Source of the DNA: JAWLHU01 sp041690255
GTDB taxonomy: Bacteria; Bacillota; Sulfobacillia; Symbiobacteriales; Symbiobacteriaceae
Reading direction: 5' to 3'
Assembly: GCA_041690255.1 (NCBI GenBank)
Contig: JAWLHU010000009.1
Span: 1 to 64,000 of the forward strand
DNA length: 64,000 nucleotides
A program made the translations under genes and the position numbers. Every line of letters starts with the position of its first letter. Positions within the stretch are counted from its first letter, which is position 1. The notes beneath the pieces were generated by a model, which made no database searches, was not told the DNA's origin, and was given only the letters and a program-made list of their open reading frames with translations. This document shows, in pieces, positions 1 to 7,789 of the stretch.

Positions 1-1227
1 CAGCACCAGGTTCCCGGTGTCCTTGTTGATGCCGAAGACGAAGCCCCGCCCGTGGGTCAGCTCGGCGTTGGCGTAGGGGAAGGCGGCCGGGACCGACTCA
101 GCGGGGATGTTCCGCCGGGCGATCTGCTGGAGCGGGTCCTTGGCGACCGGCAGGCAGGCCTGGAAGCCCCGGACCTGCTCGGTGAAGCGCAGGACCCGAG
201 CACGCATTCCCTTCCCCCGGAGGCGGCCCTGAATCCGCCGGGTCAGCTCCTCCAGTTCATCGAGCGTATCGGCCCGCAGCAGGAGGTACATGCAGAGGTC
301 GAGCACGTTGTGGTTCTCCCCGGCCAGCTTCTTCAGCAGCCGGTGGGCGTCCCGGAGGCGGGCCTTCAGGGCCTCCTTCTCATACTCCGAGAGCGTCCCG
401 GCCAGGCGGGCATTCATCTCGCCGATCGAGTTGCTGATCTCCCGCTGCAACTCCTCACTGTCCGATGGGTGGATCTGCTGGATCACGGCGACCCGCCGGT
501 CGATGCGGTAGAGGTCGGCAAAGTGGGCCGGGGTGACGTGGCGGGGATAGTGGGTCATGACCAGCACTCGGGCGAAGTGGCGGCCTACCTTGAAGTGCTG
601 GGCGGTGCTGAAGTCAAAGCCCTCGGCCGGGGTGATGCGGTCAAGCAGTCCCTCGTCGCCCAGCCGGATCGGGTTGATGTCGGCCATCTCGGGTTGGAGC
701 AGCTCCAGCCAGACCTGGGCGGTCTCAGCAGCGTCCAGCTCCCGCACCGGCAGGCCACAGTGCTCCAGGCCGGCCCGGACCAGCTGGACCCGCTCGCCCA
801 GGGGCAGCTCCGTGGTCCGGGCGTTGGGCGGGGGGCCGGGGACCACCACCAGGTTCCGCCACTGGACCAGATGCCGCTCGTGGATCAGGTGCTGCACGTG
901 ATTCAGCTTGTCGCCCAAGAGCTCGGCCCGTTGGCGATCCGGGTCCTCGGCCACCTGGCGGATTACCTCATCTTCGTAGCGGCTGAGGTCGAGGGGAACC
1001 GGCAGGGTGAGCCGCATGACGGGGAAGCGGAGGCCGTTGTAGAGCTCCTCCTCGGCCCGGAGGATGCGCTTGCGCTCCTGATTGGAGCGGAGGCGCAGGT
1101 GGAGGCTCCCCACCTCCAGGACTCGGGTCTCCCGGCCATCCTTCAGGATCAGGGCTCCGCTAGAGCCCTCGGTCACCGGTAGCCACTCCTGAGCCGTCAG
1201 TGCGGGCCGGGGCTTGCGCCATGCCAT
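1..1227 (-). CDS. VirB4/TrsE-like conjugation ATPase, N-terminal part (cut by window edge)
   Basis: The frame is open from position 1227 to the window edge (409 codons), so the gene continues to the left. VirB4-type ATPases power type IV secretion and pilus assembly at the inner membrane face. The visible part is the N-terminal domain; the last residues, HGRGFVFGINKDTGNLVL, match the stretch that in this family lies just before the Walker A loop, which would fall outside the window. I chose the ATG at 1227 because AAAGGAGG lies nine bases upstream; an ATG two codons earlier is too close. It overlaps the end of the PrgI gene by about 68 bases, which suggests translational coupling. Family assignment rests on this fragment and on context. 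Confidence 0.75.
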   Translation of the reverse strand, partial: MAWRKPRPALTAQEWLPVTEGSSGALILKDGRETRVLEVGSLHLRLRSNQERKRILRAEEELYNGLRFPVMRLTLPVPLDLSRYEDEVIRQVAEDPDRQRAELLGDKLNHVQHLIHERHLVQWRNLVVVPGPPPNARTTELPLGERVQLVRAGLEHCGLPVRELDAAETAQVWLELLQPEMADINPIRLGDEGLLDRITPAEGFDFSTAQHFKVGRHFARVLVMTHYPRHVTPAHFADLYRIDRRVAVIQQIHPSDSEELQREISNSIGEMNARLAGTLSEYEKEALKARLRDAHRLLKKLAGENHNVLDLCMYLLLRADTLDELEELTRRIQGRLRGKGMRARVLRFTEQVRGFQACLPVAKDPLQQIARRNIPAESVPAAFPYANAELTHGRGFVFGINKDTGNLVL

Positions 1228-1533
1228 CTGCATCCACCTCCTTTGTGTTCAGGTACCGCCCTTGGGCCCTGCCGTGGCGCCGGATCTCCAGCCCTACGTC
1301 CAGCAGGGTCTGGTCATCGCCCATCAGCGGGACGCAGCAGGCGCCAGCGTAGACCGCCGCCAGCAGGACCCCCACCCCTACGCCCAGGAGCACCGAGAAG
1401 CGGTAGAGCCCGAGAATCACCCCGACCACAATCACCGGGACCAGGACCAGCCGCTTCAGATGGGTGGGGCCCATCATGAACAGCCGGTAGGTCGTCCGCA
1501 CGTTCTGCGGGAAGAAGAACTCCTCATCCATCG
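1160..1533 (-). CDS. PrgI-family conjugation membrane protein
   Basis: A 124-codon gene with an N-terminus EEFFFPQNVRTTYRLF followed by two closely spaced membrane segments (about residues 29-65), the usual layout of PrgI proteins. These small inner-membrane proteins are normally encoded right before the VirB4 ATPase in Gram-positive conjugation operons, as here. The ATG at 1533 has AAAGGAGG about 11 bases upstream. The C-terminal 22 codons overlap the VirB4 start in another frame. The TrbL-like gene ends 17 bases upstream. A role in the conjugation channel is inferred from family and order. Confidence 0.75.
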
Positions 1534-1550
1534 CTTGCGCTACCTCCTTT

Positions 1551-2423
1551 CTAGCCGCCCTTGGCCAGGCCAAGCATCTGCTTCATGGCAGCCGCCCGGC
1601 CCGCCTGAACCATCAGGTTGACCGCCGCCCCACCCGTGCCGACCTGGTAGACCATCTGCCGGGCCCATCGGGGCGTGTTGTAGAGCACCCAGAGGAACCC
1701 GAGCGATGCGGCCCGGTCGAACATGTCCAGCGGCCCGGCCCCGCCGAACTTCCGGAGGAAGAGCAGCAGCACCAGCATCTGAATGATCGGGGTGATAACC
1801 AGCGAGACCACCTCCCGGAGCCACATCGCCCAGGTGGAGCTGCCGCCCTCCCGCATGAGGCCCAGGGCCATGAGCGGGCCGACACAGAGCAGGACCGTGA
1901 ACTCACAGGTGATCACCACCCGCTGGATCGTCAGGATGATCCCGCCCACCAGGAAGACCAGGCAGACCATCATCACCGTGGCAGGAGCGCCCATCGGGAA
2001 GAAGAAGAAATCCTTGAACAGGTTGATATCCAGCCCTACGGCTGCCAGCACTTCCCGGGCCTGATCCGCCAGCGTCCCGATGAACCAGGCTGCCAGGGAG
2101 GTCCCTGTCACCGCGGCCCCAGCCAGGATCGCCCGGCGGATGATCGTCTCCGGGGCCATCGTCGCCGCCCCATCAATCCGCTGGAGCGACTCCCGCAGCA
2201 CATGCCACCCGATGATCGTCGGCAGCGCTCCCAGCGCCGCAGCCACGGCAACCTGGTTCAGGGTCTCGACAATCGGGTCCTGGATCACGGCCAGCGGGGG
2301 AGCGAAGAAGTAGGAGAACCACTCCCACGCCTGGTCGGCCCACTGATCCGTCACCTTCTGGAGAATGAACATCACGATCCCAAACGCCTGGTCCTGAACC
2401 CAGGACCCAATCGGGCCGCCCAT
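1551..2423 (-). CDS. TrbL/VirB6-like conjugation membrane protein
   Basis: A 290-residue polytopic protein with about six hydrophobic segments: roughly residues 60-80, 95-120, 145-170, 175-195 and 205-225, plus an amphipathic N-terminus. It has no catalytic motif. Length, membrane topology and position directly before PrgI and VirB4 fit the TrbL/VirB6 class, which forms the inner-membrane part of the mating channel. GGGGGA lies just ahead of the ATG, and the upstream 43-residue gene ends three bases before it (TAGTTCATG), so the two are probably co-translated. The C-terminus MLGLAKGG is short compared with VirB6 proteins that carry large tails. Confidence 0.7.
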   Translation of the reverse strand: MGGPIGSWVQDQAFGIVMFILQKVTDQWADQAWEWFSYFFAPPLAVIQDPIVETLNQVAVAAALGALPTIIGWHVLRESLQRIDGAATMAPETIIRRAILAGAAVTGTSLAAWFIGTLADQAREVLAAVGLDINLFKDFFFFPMGAPATVMMVCLVFLVGGIILTIQRVVITCEFTVLLCVGPLMALGLMREGGSSTWAMWLREVVSLVITPIIQMLVLLLFLRKFGGAGPLDMFDRAASLGFLWVLYNTPRWARQMVYQVGTGGAAVNLMVQAGRAAAMKQMLGLAKGG

Positions 2424-2426
2424 GAA

Positions 2427-2558
2427 CTACTCCCCCTGTCCAGTAATGGAAACGGTAGGTGCCATCTCCAGTTCCGGGTAGAGGCTGAAGCCAAAGAGCA
2501 TGACCCCGATCCCGGCAACCAGGAGGATGTAGCCAATCACCAACCGTAGACCTTTCAT
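2427..2558 (-). CDS. small single-span membrane protein of the conjugation operon
   Basis: A 43-residue protein, MKGLRLVIGYILLVAGIGVM at its start, with one membrane segment (residues 5-24) followed by an acidic, polar tail. The upstream sequence GAAGGGAGTG gives a plausible ribosome site, and the stop lies three bases before the TrbL-like start. No family recognised. Its place between the pilin/accessory genes and the channel gene suggests a minor channel or pilus component; that is context only. Confidence 0.6.
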   Translation of the reverse strand: MKGLRLVIGYILLVAGIGVMLFGFSLYPELEMAPTVSITGQGE

Positions 2559-2582
2559 CCCGTGAAACACTCCCTTCAGTGG

Positions 2583-2611
2583 GCAACCCCTCCCGGGCTG
2601 GGAGGGGTTGC
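2583..2611. terminator. perfect 12-bp hairpin inside the conjugation operon
   Basis: GCAACCCCTCCC at 2583-2594 pairs exactly with 2600-2611 around a 5-base loop. It sits between the 170-residue gene (ends 2631) and the 43-residue gene (starts 2558). There is no T-run on either side, so it may be a transcript-processing or partial-termination stem rather than a full terminator. Confidence 0.6.
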
Positions 2612-2630
2612 TCTCTGCTCTTGTCCCGCT

Positions 2631-3143
2631 CTATCGCTCGACGCCCCGGTCACAGCTCCGGGCCACATCCGACCGAACGCTCCGCACGCTCTCCATCAAT
2701 CGGTCCAGGACCCTGAGCGCATCACGGCCCTGGCCGCCCTGCAGTAGATCACCGACCTTCTGCACTGACTCCATGATCGTTTCGAGCCGCTCGGTGATCC
2801 CCCAGGCCAGCAGCCTCGGCGTCCTCTGCGCCTCCACTGCGTTGCGAAGGAACAGTTGAAGACGCTTGGGTATCGCCAGGAAATCGTGATCCTGCTGGTC
2901 CGTGTTCGGGTAGTCGCCGAGGGCCTTCGCCTGCGCCGTGAGGTAACTCCGGGCTGCCTGAATGTGCATCGCCACCGCCGGCTTCTCCCCGCCGTGATCG
3001 GCGTAGATCTGCCCCAGCCGGTCGGCCAGAGTCTCCAGGCGGGATGCCTTCTCCCGGTTCAGGTGGGGCTGACTGGGCAGCCAATACCCGTCCAGGGTCT
3101 CGCGGTATACCTCCCAGACCTGTTGCTCAAAGCTGGCACTCAT
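2631..3143 (-). CDS. hypothetical helical protein of the conjugation operon
   Basis: A 170-residue soluble protein with no signal peptide or membrane segment and a strongly helical, charged composition. I recognise no family. It is encoded between the pilin-like protein (3 bases away) and the channel genes on the same strand, so it is probably made with the transfer apparatus. The tail RSVRSDVARSCDRGVER is basic. A cytoplasmic accessory role is a guess from position. Confidence 0.55.
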   Translation of the reverse strand: MSASFEQQVWEVYRETLDGYWLPSQPHLNREKASRLETLADRLGQIYADHGGEKPAVAMHIQAARSYLTAQAKALGDYPNTDQQDHDFLAIPKRLQLFLRNAVEAQRTPRLLAWGITERLETIMESVQKVGDLLQGGQGRDALRVLDRLMESVRSVRSDVARSCDRGVER

Positions 3144-3146
3144 GGC

Positions 3147-3482
3147 CTACTTGAACACCATGCCAGCGATGCCAACCAGGATCGATGCCCCCGTCCCGAT
3201 CGCCGTCAGCTTCAGCACCTCCACGATCTGGTTGCCGGTGCGGCTCATGGCCTCGTCCTCGCCCATCGCCTTCGCCATCTTCCGCTTCAGCGCCAGGCCG
3301 GCCACCGCCACCCCGCCCATGGTCGGGATCAGGGCCGTCACCACCGTGCTCGCCTTCGTCAGGAAGGTCGAGATCTTGGTCTGCGCATCGTCAAGCGGAT
3401 CGGCCATCGCCACGCTGGACATCACGAAGACCAGAAGGCACGCATACCCCGCCACGAACAGAATCCGAGTCCACTTAGACAT
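3147..3482 (-). CDS. VirB2/TrbC-like pilin or small channel protein
   Basis: A 111-residue protein with a signal peptide (residues 1-27, cleavage probably after SSVAMA), a short polar stretch, then two hydrophobic helices (about 45-65 and 92-110) with basic residues KRKMAKAM between them. This hairpin-like layout is that of VirB2/TrbC pilins and related small type IV secretion proteins. It lies between the coupling protein gene and the hypothetical 170-residue gene. AGGAGGG lies just upstream of the start. Family assignment is by topology and context, not by a diagnostic motif. Confidence 0.6.
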   Translation of the reverse strand: MSKWTRILFVAGYACLLVFVMSSVAMADPLDDAQTKISTFLTKASTVVTALIPTMGGVAVAGLALKRKMAKAMGEDEAMSRTGNQIVEVLKLTAIGTGASILVGIAGMVFK

Positions 3483-3497
3483 TGAAAGCCCTCCTTG

Positions 3498-5318
3498 TTA
3501 CTTTCCGGCCAACCAGGTCGGCCGGTCATCGTCCCCATCCCTCTTGCGGCGCTTTTCCAGCTCAGGCAGCGGGGCCGAGTCGATCGGCCGGCTCGCTACC
3601 TCATGCTCCCGTGGATGCCGGAGCCGCCGCTGCTCCTGCCCCGGGAATTCATCGATCGGATACTTCAGGAGCCGGGCCGGGGCCATCCCCCGCTGGATCA
3701 GCAGGAGCTGGTCCTCCCGCAGCCCCTCCTCCCCCTGGCCCTGGACCTCATCCGGCAGCATCAGCGCACGGCTGGTGTAGTGCTGGCTCTCGCTGTTGCT
3801 GGCTCCCTTGTCGGTCTGCGTGGAACTGGTGCTGGTCGTCCGGATCGTACTGGTCCCGAGCCGCTTGGAGAGCCATTCGGCGGTCTCCTGGTCGTTGGCC
3901 GCCAAGGCCAGGATCGTATCGGCACAACCGGTGATCGTGTTCCAGGCCTCACCGTAGCCCGCTTTCAACTGCCCGATGGTCTGCAGGACCATCTCGACGA
4001 GGAGCCCCCGGCTGCGGATTGTCGCCAGCCGCTTCTCCAGGTCGGGAATCCGGCCGATGTTGGCCATCTCCTCCAGCATCAGGCGGACCTCGTGCTCCAG
4101 CCGGCCGCCGTTCTCATCCGCAGCGGTGATCAGTTCCTGAAAGGCCTGGTCAAAGAAGAGCGAGGTCAGGGCCTGATAGGTGCTGTGATGATCCGGGATG
4201 ATCACGAAGAGCGCCGTGGGTTTGCGCCCCAGGTCCCGGAGGTCAAAGTCGCTGGATGCGGTCAGGGCGGCGATCTCGGGGCTGGCCCAGAGCTGGAGCC
4301 GGACAGCGAACCCGATGAAGACACCATCCCGGGTCTTGTCGGACAGGCTCGCCACCTGGGCGTAGAGCCGGCGGGCGGTCTCATCCACCCCGGGCGCCTC
4401 GAAGGTCGCCTCCATCAGTTCCTGGTTCTTGGCGAAGGTGTTGCCCAGGTGGAGCACGGCGGCCAGGTGCTGGTGCTCGGGCTTCAGGCAGCGCTTGGCG
4501 TACCAGATCAGGCAGGCCAGGAGCGAGCGCTCGGCGTTGGTCCAGAAGGCATCGCCCGCCACCTGCGTCCCGGATGTGTTGCTGATGATGGTGTTGGCCA
4601 GCCGGAAGGCGTCCTCCACCGATCGGACGTAGTCCATGGGGTTGTACCGGTCGCTGGCCCGTGGATGGAGCAGGTTGACGGATCGGATCTCCCAGCCCTG
4701 CTCCCGCAGCAGCTCCGCCATGTCCCGGTACAGGTCTCCCTTGGGGTCGGTCGTTAGGAGGCTTCGCTTCTTGTCGACCAGGGCCGCATGGACCAGGTTG
4801 GGCAGGGAGTACCGGCTGGTCTTGCCGCTCCCAGGCGGGCCGACGATCAGGACGAACCGGTTCCGGGTCCGGGATGACCAGGGGAAGATCACCGGCCGCC
4901 ATCGGCCTCGCTCCCAGAGCCGCCCCAGGACAGCGCCGGGGCCATCAGATTCGAAGGTGCGGAACACCTCCTCCGATGTCGCCCAGCGGCCCGTGCCGTG
5001 GCTCCCGTAGGAGCTGGCCACCTGGGGCCGGCTGGCCTGGGTCTGCCGGTTCATCTGCGCCCAGAGAACCAAGCAGCCCACCAGGGTACCGATACCGATG
5101 GCGTAGCGCTTGGCCTCCTGGTCAGTGGTTAGGAGCGTGAAAAACGCCCCAGGATGCCGCAGCACGGCCAGATACCACTCCCAGGCCTCCGGGCTCCCGT
5201 TGTGCTTGCCGATGACCACCAGCACGAGGGCCAGAGCCCCGAGCAGGTACGCACCTACAAGCACCGCCAGGCCAATCAGTCCGGCCCAGACCGCCATCCC
5301 CTTCAGCCGGTCCCGCAC
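3498..5318 (-). CDS. VirD4/TraG type IV coupling protein
   Basis: A 606-residue ATPase that brings the relaxase-DNA complex to the mating channel. Two N-terminal membrane helices (about residues 10-36 and 72-88) precede the nucleotide-binding domain. Walker A is GPPGSGKTS at 160-168, followed by the family-typical SLPNLVHAAL. The Walker B region is LMLEEMANIG, and IRSRGLLVEMVLQTIGQLKAGYG is the conserved VirD4 motif after it. The C-terminal 100 residues are charged and low in order. It starts 13 bases after the relaxase gene ends. Length and domain order are normal for Gram-positive VirD4 proteins. Confidence 0.9.
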   Translation of the reverse strand: MRDRLKGMAVWAGLIGLAVLVGAYLLGALALVLVVIGKHNGSPEAWEWYLAVLRHPGAFFTLLTTDQEAKRYAIGIGTLVGCLVLWAQMNRQTQASRPQVASSYGSHGTGRWATSEEVFRTFESDGPGAVLGRLWERGRWRPVIFPWSSRTRNRFVLIVGPPGSGKTSRYSLPNLVHAALVDKKRSLLTTDPKGDLYRDMAELLREQGWEIRSVNLLHPRASDRYNPMDYVRSVEDAFRLANTIISNTSGTQVAGDAFWTNAERSLLACLIWYAKRCLKPEHQHLAAVLHLGNTFAKNQELMEATFEAPGVDETARRLYAQVASLSDKTRDGVFIGFAVRLQLWASPEIAALTASSDFDLRDLGRKPTALFVIIPDHHSTYQALTSLFFDQAFQELITAADENGGRLEHEVRLMLEEMANIGRIPDLEKRLATIRSRGLLVEMVLQTIGQLKAGYGEAWNTITGCADTILALAANDQETAEWLSKRLGTSTIRTTSTSSTQTDKGASNSESQHYTSRALMLPDEVQGQGEEGLREDQLLLIQRGMAPARLLKYPIDEFPGQEQRRLRHPREHEVASRPIDSAPLPELEKRRKRDGDDDRPTWLAGK

Positions 5319-5331
5319 AATCCTTCACCCC

Positions 5332-6039
5332 CTAACGGTCACGATCGTCATCATCACCCCGCAACCACCGCTGATGCTCCCGCTCAGCCTCCCGCCACCG
5401 GCGGCGCCGCTCCTCCTCGATCATCTTCGTGAAGTGGCGCATCAGGTTGTAGTTCAGCTCCGGCCCCCGGTCTAGCTCGGGGATGCCGGCGGCCCGCTCC
5501 AGCGCCCGGGCCTGAGCCCGGTGATAGGCGAGGACCCGCCCCGTGACCCGGCGGAACTGTGTCAGGTCCTCTCTGGTGAGGGTCAACTTGCGCCGGCGGC
5601 CGCTCTGGTCCTCGTAGACCGCTTTGACGATGATGTGACAGTGCGGATGGGTCTGGTTGTCGTGCTGCGAGGCGATCCAGGTCAGTTTCCGGCCGGTCTC
5701 CCGTTCGTAGGTCCGCATCACCTCCCTGGTGACTTCCTTCCAGTCGGTCAGACCGCATCGGTCGAACTCTTCCCGGCTCAGGGATAGCAGGCAGTGGAAG
5801 GCTTTGGGCGACTTCGGGTGCCGTGTGAGCCGGTCGGGCAGGTCTCGGATGAAACTCTTCACATCTGAATGGTCGGTGTCGGGGCCAAAGGCCCCTTTCT
5901 CCTTGCCCTCCAGGTCCTTGGACCGGAAGGCGACGTACCGGATCATCTGCGAGGCTCCCCGGACGGTCTTGGTGTTGCGGATCACCCGGAAGAATGGCGT
6001 GAAGCTCCGTCCGGGCCTGGCCATCCACCGGGGCGCCAC
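5332..6039 (-). CDS. HUH relaxase of the conjugative element
   Basis: A 235-residue protein carrying the histidine triad motif QHDNQTHPHCHIIV (His126, His131, His133, His135), the metal-binding motif of relaxases that nick the transfer origin. The upstream part contains several tyrosines (for example Tyr35 in MIRYVAF) that could be the nicking residue. No C-terminal helicase or primase domain is present, so this is a compact relaxase. The GTG start has GGAGGGG six bases upstream. It lies between the RHH accessory gene and VirD4, the expected order for a relaxosome. Exact MOB family is not assigned. Confidence 0.85.
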   Translation of the reverse strand: MAPRWMARPGRSFTPFFRVIRNTKTVRGASQMIRYVAFRSKDLEGKEKGAFGPDTDHSDVKSFIRDLPDRLTRHPKSPKAFHCLLSLSREEFDRCGLTDWKEVTREVMRTYERETGRKLTWIASQHDNQTHPHCHIIVKAVYEDQSGRRRKLTLTREDLTQFRRVTGRVLAYHRAQARALERAAGIPELDRGPELNYNLMRHFTKMIEEERRRRWREAEREHQRWLRGDDDDRDR

Positions 6040-6062
6040 CTCGATCCCCTCCCCCGCTGGCC

Positions 6063-6491
6063 CTAGTCGTCGTCGATCTGGTCAGACCGTGGCTGCCGCT
6101 TGAACTCCTTGACGGCGTAGTGCCACCCCTGCTCCCGCCAGGTCTCGACCTTGCCCGGCGAGACGCCGGCCTCGGTCACGAAGTTGAGCCAGATATACTG
6201 CGACCGCAGCACCTCCAGGGCGGAGCGGGCGATCATGGAGCGAAGGCTTGCCTCCATCCGTTTGTGCCGTTCCTGGAGAACCCGCTCGATCTCGGGTAGA
6301 TAGGTCCGTTCCGTCCGGTCAGCCGCCTCTTCGGCCAGCAAGTTACGGAGCGCTTTCTCCATCAACGCTCGCATCGTCAACCCTTTGCGCTTGGCCAAGT
6401 CAACAACTTGAAGATAGAGCCCTTCCTCCACTCGATAGGTCCGCTCCACAACTCCGGGCCGGCGCCTTGGTTGCTTCGATTTGCCTCTCAT
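6063..6491 (-). CDS. ribbon-helix-helix relaxosome accessory protein (MobC-like)
   Basis: A 142-residue protein with a basic N-terminus (RGKSKQPRRRPG) followed by a short beta strand RTYRVEEGLYLQVVDLAKRKG and a helix-turn-helix-like pair of helices (about residues 20-60), the layout of ribbon-helix-helix DNA-binding proteins. The rest is helical. Such proteins bind near the transfer origin and help the relaxase. The ATG at 6491 is about 19 bases from the G-rich ribosome site, but a TGGCGA-G-TCGCCA hairpin in between would bring them closer. It is the first gene of the leftward mobilisation operon, just below a structured RNA element. Confidence 0.65.
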   Translation of the reverse strand: MRGKSKQPRRRPGVVERTYRVEEGLYLQVVDLAKRKGLTMRALMEKALRNLLAEEAADRTERTYLPEIERVLQERHKRMEASLRSMIARSALEVLRSQYIWLNFVTEAGVSPGKVETWREQGWHYAVKEFKRQPRSDQIDDD

Positions 6492-6517
6492 GCTTGTGGC
6501 GACTCGCCAACCCCCCT

Positions 6518-6630
6518 CTCGCAGTAGGCTCACACGGTTTCAGGTCGCCATAGGCCTCACGTGGCGACCGCCCCAAACCCAACCAGCCGTAGGCTTTGCG
6601 GTGACGAAGTCGCCGCATCTATCCTGCGAG
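6518..6630 (-). ncRNA. conserved structured RNA or DNA element, copy 1 (leader of the mobilisation operon)
   Basis: Read on the minus strand, CTCGCAG (6630-6624) pairs with CTGCGAG (6524-6518) and closes a junction. Inside are a GCGG...CCGC hairpin with GAC-TTC-GTC, a small AGCC-TAC-GGCT hairpin, a GGTTT/AAACC pairing, and an 8-bp hairpin GGTCGCCA/TGGCGACC. The same plan, the same unpaired words GGATAGATG and AAGCCTACGGCTG, and nearly the same length (113 against 111 bases) occur at 49465-49575 with compensating base changes in several stems. That is strong evidence for a selected fold. Function unknown; a leader RNA, an antisense or regulatory RNA, or part of the transfer origin are all possible. 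Confidence 0.6.
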
Positions 6631-6672
6631 CACACTCTCCCCGGGGCCGGCAGGTCACGGGGACGGGGGTGC

Positions 6673-6714
6673 GGAGGCGGGAGGGTCAGGGAACCGGAGG
6701 GGTTCCCTGCCTCC
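6673..6714. other. inverted repeat, candidate part of a transfer origin
   Basis: GGAGGC (6673-6678) and AGGGAACC (6688-6695) pair with GGTTCCCT (6701-6708) and GCCTCC (6709-6714) around a GGAGG loop, leaving a one-sided bulge. It lies in the 380-base gene-free stretch ahead of the RHH and relaxase genes, where transfer origins usually sit. No nick site consensus was recognised, so oriT is only a suggestion. Confidence 0.3.
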
Positions 6715-6847
6715 GGGGCGACCGGCCAGGTCGACCCGGATCGGTGCAGCCGTGGGGCCAGGTCATCGCGGATCGGTTCGGCCACCTCCTTCCCGTGACA
6801 TCGGTCCCGCTTTCCGGAGCCGCCGGCACTATGTTAGCCAGGACGAA

Positions 6848-6864
6848 TGCCACATTTCGTGGCA
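6848..6864. promoter_or_regulatory. operator-like palindrome A
   Basis: TGCCACATTTCGTGGCA is a perfect palindrome with 6-bp arms around ATTTC. Three related sites lie between the two divergent XRE genes (7078, 7115 and 7145). This one is just past the 3' end of the small minus-strand XRE gene. Probably bound by one or both XRE proteins. Confidence 0.6.
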
Positions 6865-6871
6865 ACCATGG

Positions 6872-7045
6872 TCAAAAAAAGAGGGTCTCCAGGTCCAGGT
6901 GAAACAGGTCTGAGATCCGCCGGGCCAGGCGCAGGTTAGGGTTTCGTTGACTGGTCTCGATCATGCTGTAGAAGGAGCGAGAGATCCCCAGCGCTTGGGC
7001 CGCCTGCTTCTGCGTCCACCTCCTCTGCAACCGGCTAGCACGCAA
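6872..7045 (-). CDS. small XRE-family repressor
   Basis: A 57-residue protein that is almost only a helix-turn-helix domain: RRWTQKQAAQALGISRSFYSM is followed by IETSQRNPNLRLARRISDLF. This is the Cro/XRE fold seen in very short phage and ICE repressors. I chose the TTG at 7045 because it gives the normal domain N-terminus (MRASRLQRRWTQ); the start is not certain. It is divergent from the longer XRE gene at 7230, with three operator-like sites in between, as in a genetic switch. Confidence 0.7.
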   Translation of the reverse strand: MRASRLQRRWTQKQAAQALGISRSFYSMIETSQRNPNLRLARRISDLFHLDLETLFF

Positions 7046-7077
7046 TGCCCATCTCAGTGTTGCCCCCCCCTCTTGCG

Positions 7078-7161
7078 TGCCACATATTGCGGCTCCATCT
7101 GGGACAGATTATATTGCCACATTTCGTGACTCGTCAAGGGGGTTTGCCACAAAATGTGGAG
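7078..7161. promoter_or_regulatory. cluster of three operator-like sites between divergent XRE genes
   Basis: Site B (7078-7094, TGCCACATATTGCGGCT), site C (7115-7131, TGCCACATTTCGTGACT) and site D (7145-7161, TGCCACAAAATGTGGAG) share the half-site TGCCACA with palindrome A at 6848. Each has a 5-base centre; B and C have imperfect right arms. They are spaced 37 and 30 bases apart, so bound dimers would lie on similar faces of the helix. Site D ends next to the -35 box of the rightward promoter, so binding there should repress it. Confidence 0.6.
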
Positions 7162-7162
7162 T

Positions 7163-7192
7163 TTGCGCCGTGAGGGAAAACGATGGTATAGT
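7163..7192 (+). promoter_or_regulatory. promoter of the rightward XRE gene
   Basis: TTGCGC (7163-7168) and TATAGT (7187-7192) are separated by 18 bases, a fair sigma-A promoter. Transcription would start near 7199, about 30 bases ahead of the ATG at 7230. Confidence 0.5.
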
Positions 7193-7229
7193 TGAAATAC
7201 ACATGGCTCGCTCGGGAGGATGGGCTGGA

Positions 7230-7601
7230 ATGGCGGACAAGTGGACCCGGTTGATCACGCTGCGCGAGGAGCGGAAGCTCTCCCAGGTCGAAGTCGCCCG
7301 GGCCCTCGGCATAAGCCGTTCCGGCTTCTCCATGTACGAACTGGGCGAGCGGGAGCCGGACATGGAGACCGTCCGCAAGCTGGCCAGCTACTTCAACGTG
7401 ACCACCGACTACCTGCTCGGGCAGACCAGCGAGCCCCGGGGGACGACCGACGAGGGGATCTCCGAGGAGTGGAAGCGGGTCATCGTCCAGTGCAAGGCCA
7501 TGGGCCTGGCCCCTGACCAGGTGCTGCGAGCACTGGCCGGCTTGTCGCTGATCTCGGATGCGTTGAGGGCTGAGAATGAAAACAAGGACCGGGAGGCCTA
7601 G
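7230..7601 (+). CDS. XRE-family transcriptional regulator
   Basis: A 123-residue repressor with a helix-turn-helix at residues 8-60 (LREERKLSQVEVARALGISR, then GFSMYELGEREPDMETVRKLASYFNVTTDYLLG), the standard SinR/Xre type. The C-terminal 55 residues are helical and may mediate dimerisation. I chose the ATG at 7230 because GGGAGGA lies nine bases upstream and the domain then begins normally; a frame open further upstream runs through the operators. It faces away from the conjugation operon and probably controls it through the TGCCACA sites. Confidence 0.85.
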   Translation: MADKWTRLITLREERKLSQVEVARALGISRSGFSMYELGEREPDMETVRKLASYFNVTTDYLLGQTSEPRGTTDEGISEEWKRVIVQCKAMGLAPDQVLRALAGLSLISDALRAENENKDREA

Positions 7602-7617
7602 CCCCTCGGTCCTTGTT
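7581..7617 (+). terminator. terminator after the XRE gene
   Basis: AACAAGGACCG (7581-7591) pairs perfectly with CGGTCCTTGTT (7607-7617) and overlaps the last codons of the XRE gene. TCATTTCG follows, so the T-run is weak. The stem is strong enough for a likely rightward terminator. Confidence 0.6.
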
Positions 7618-7727
7618 CATTTCGTCGCCCACAAATCCCCATGACATCTCGGGCCTCACCAGGAAGCCCGATTGGCGGTAGGTGCTCGCTAACCTCTATG
7701 CAACATGCTATTTTTCTCATTACTGCC

Positions 7728-7756
7728 TTGTATTGCCATTTACCTGGAGTTATAAT
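7728..7756 (+). promoter_or_regulatory. promoter of the lipoprotein gene
   Basis: TTGTAT (7728-7733) and a perfect TATAAT (7751-7756) are exactly 17 bases apart. It lies in an AT-rich stretch ahead of the TTG start at 7790. Confidence 0.6.
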
Positions 7757-7789
7757 AGGAATCACTTTCCAAATGGAGGTGGTCCCAGC

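Noticed and set aside
52..1182. A 376-codon plus-strand open frame at the left edge.
   Set aside because: The minus strand of the same stretch encodes a VirB4-like protein that continues past the edge; the plus frame is its shadow.
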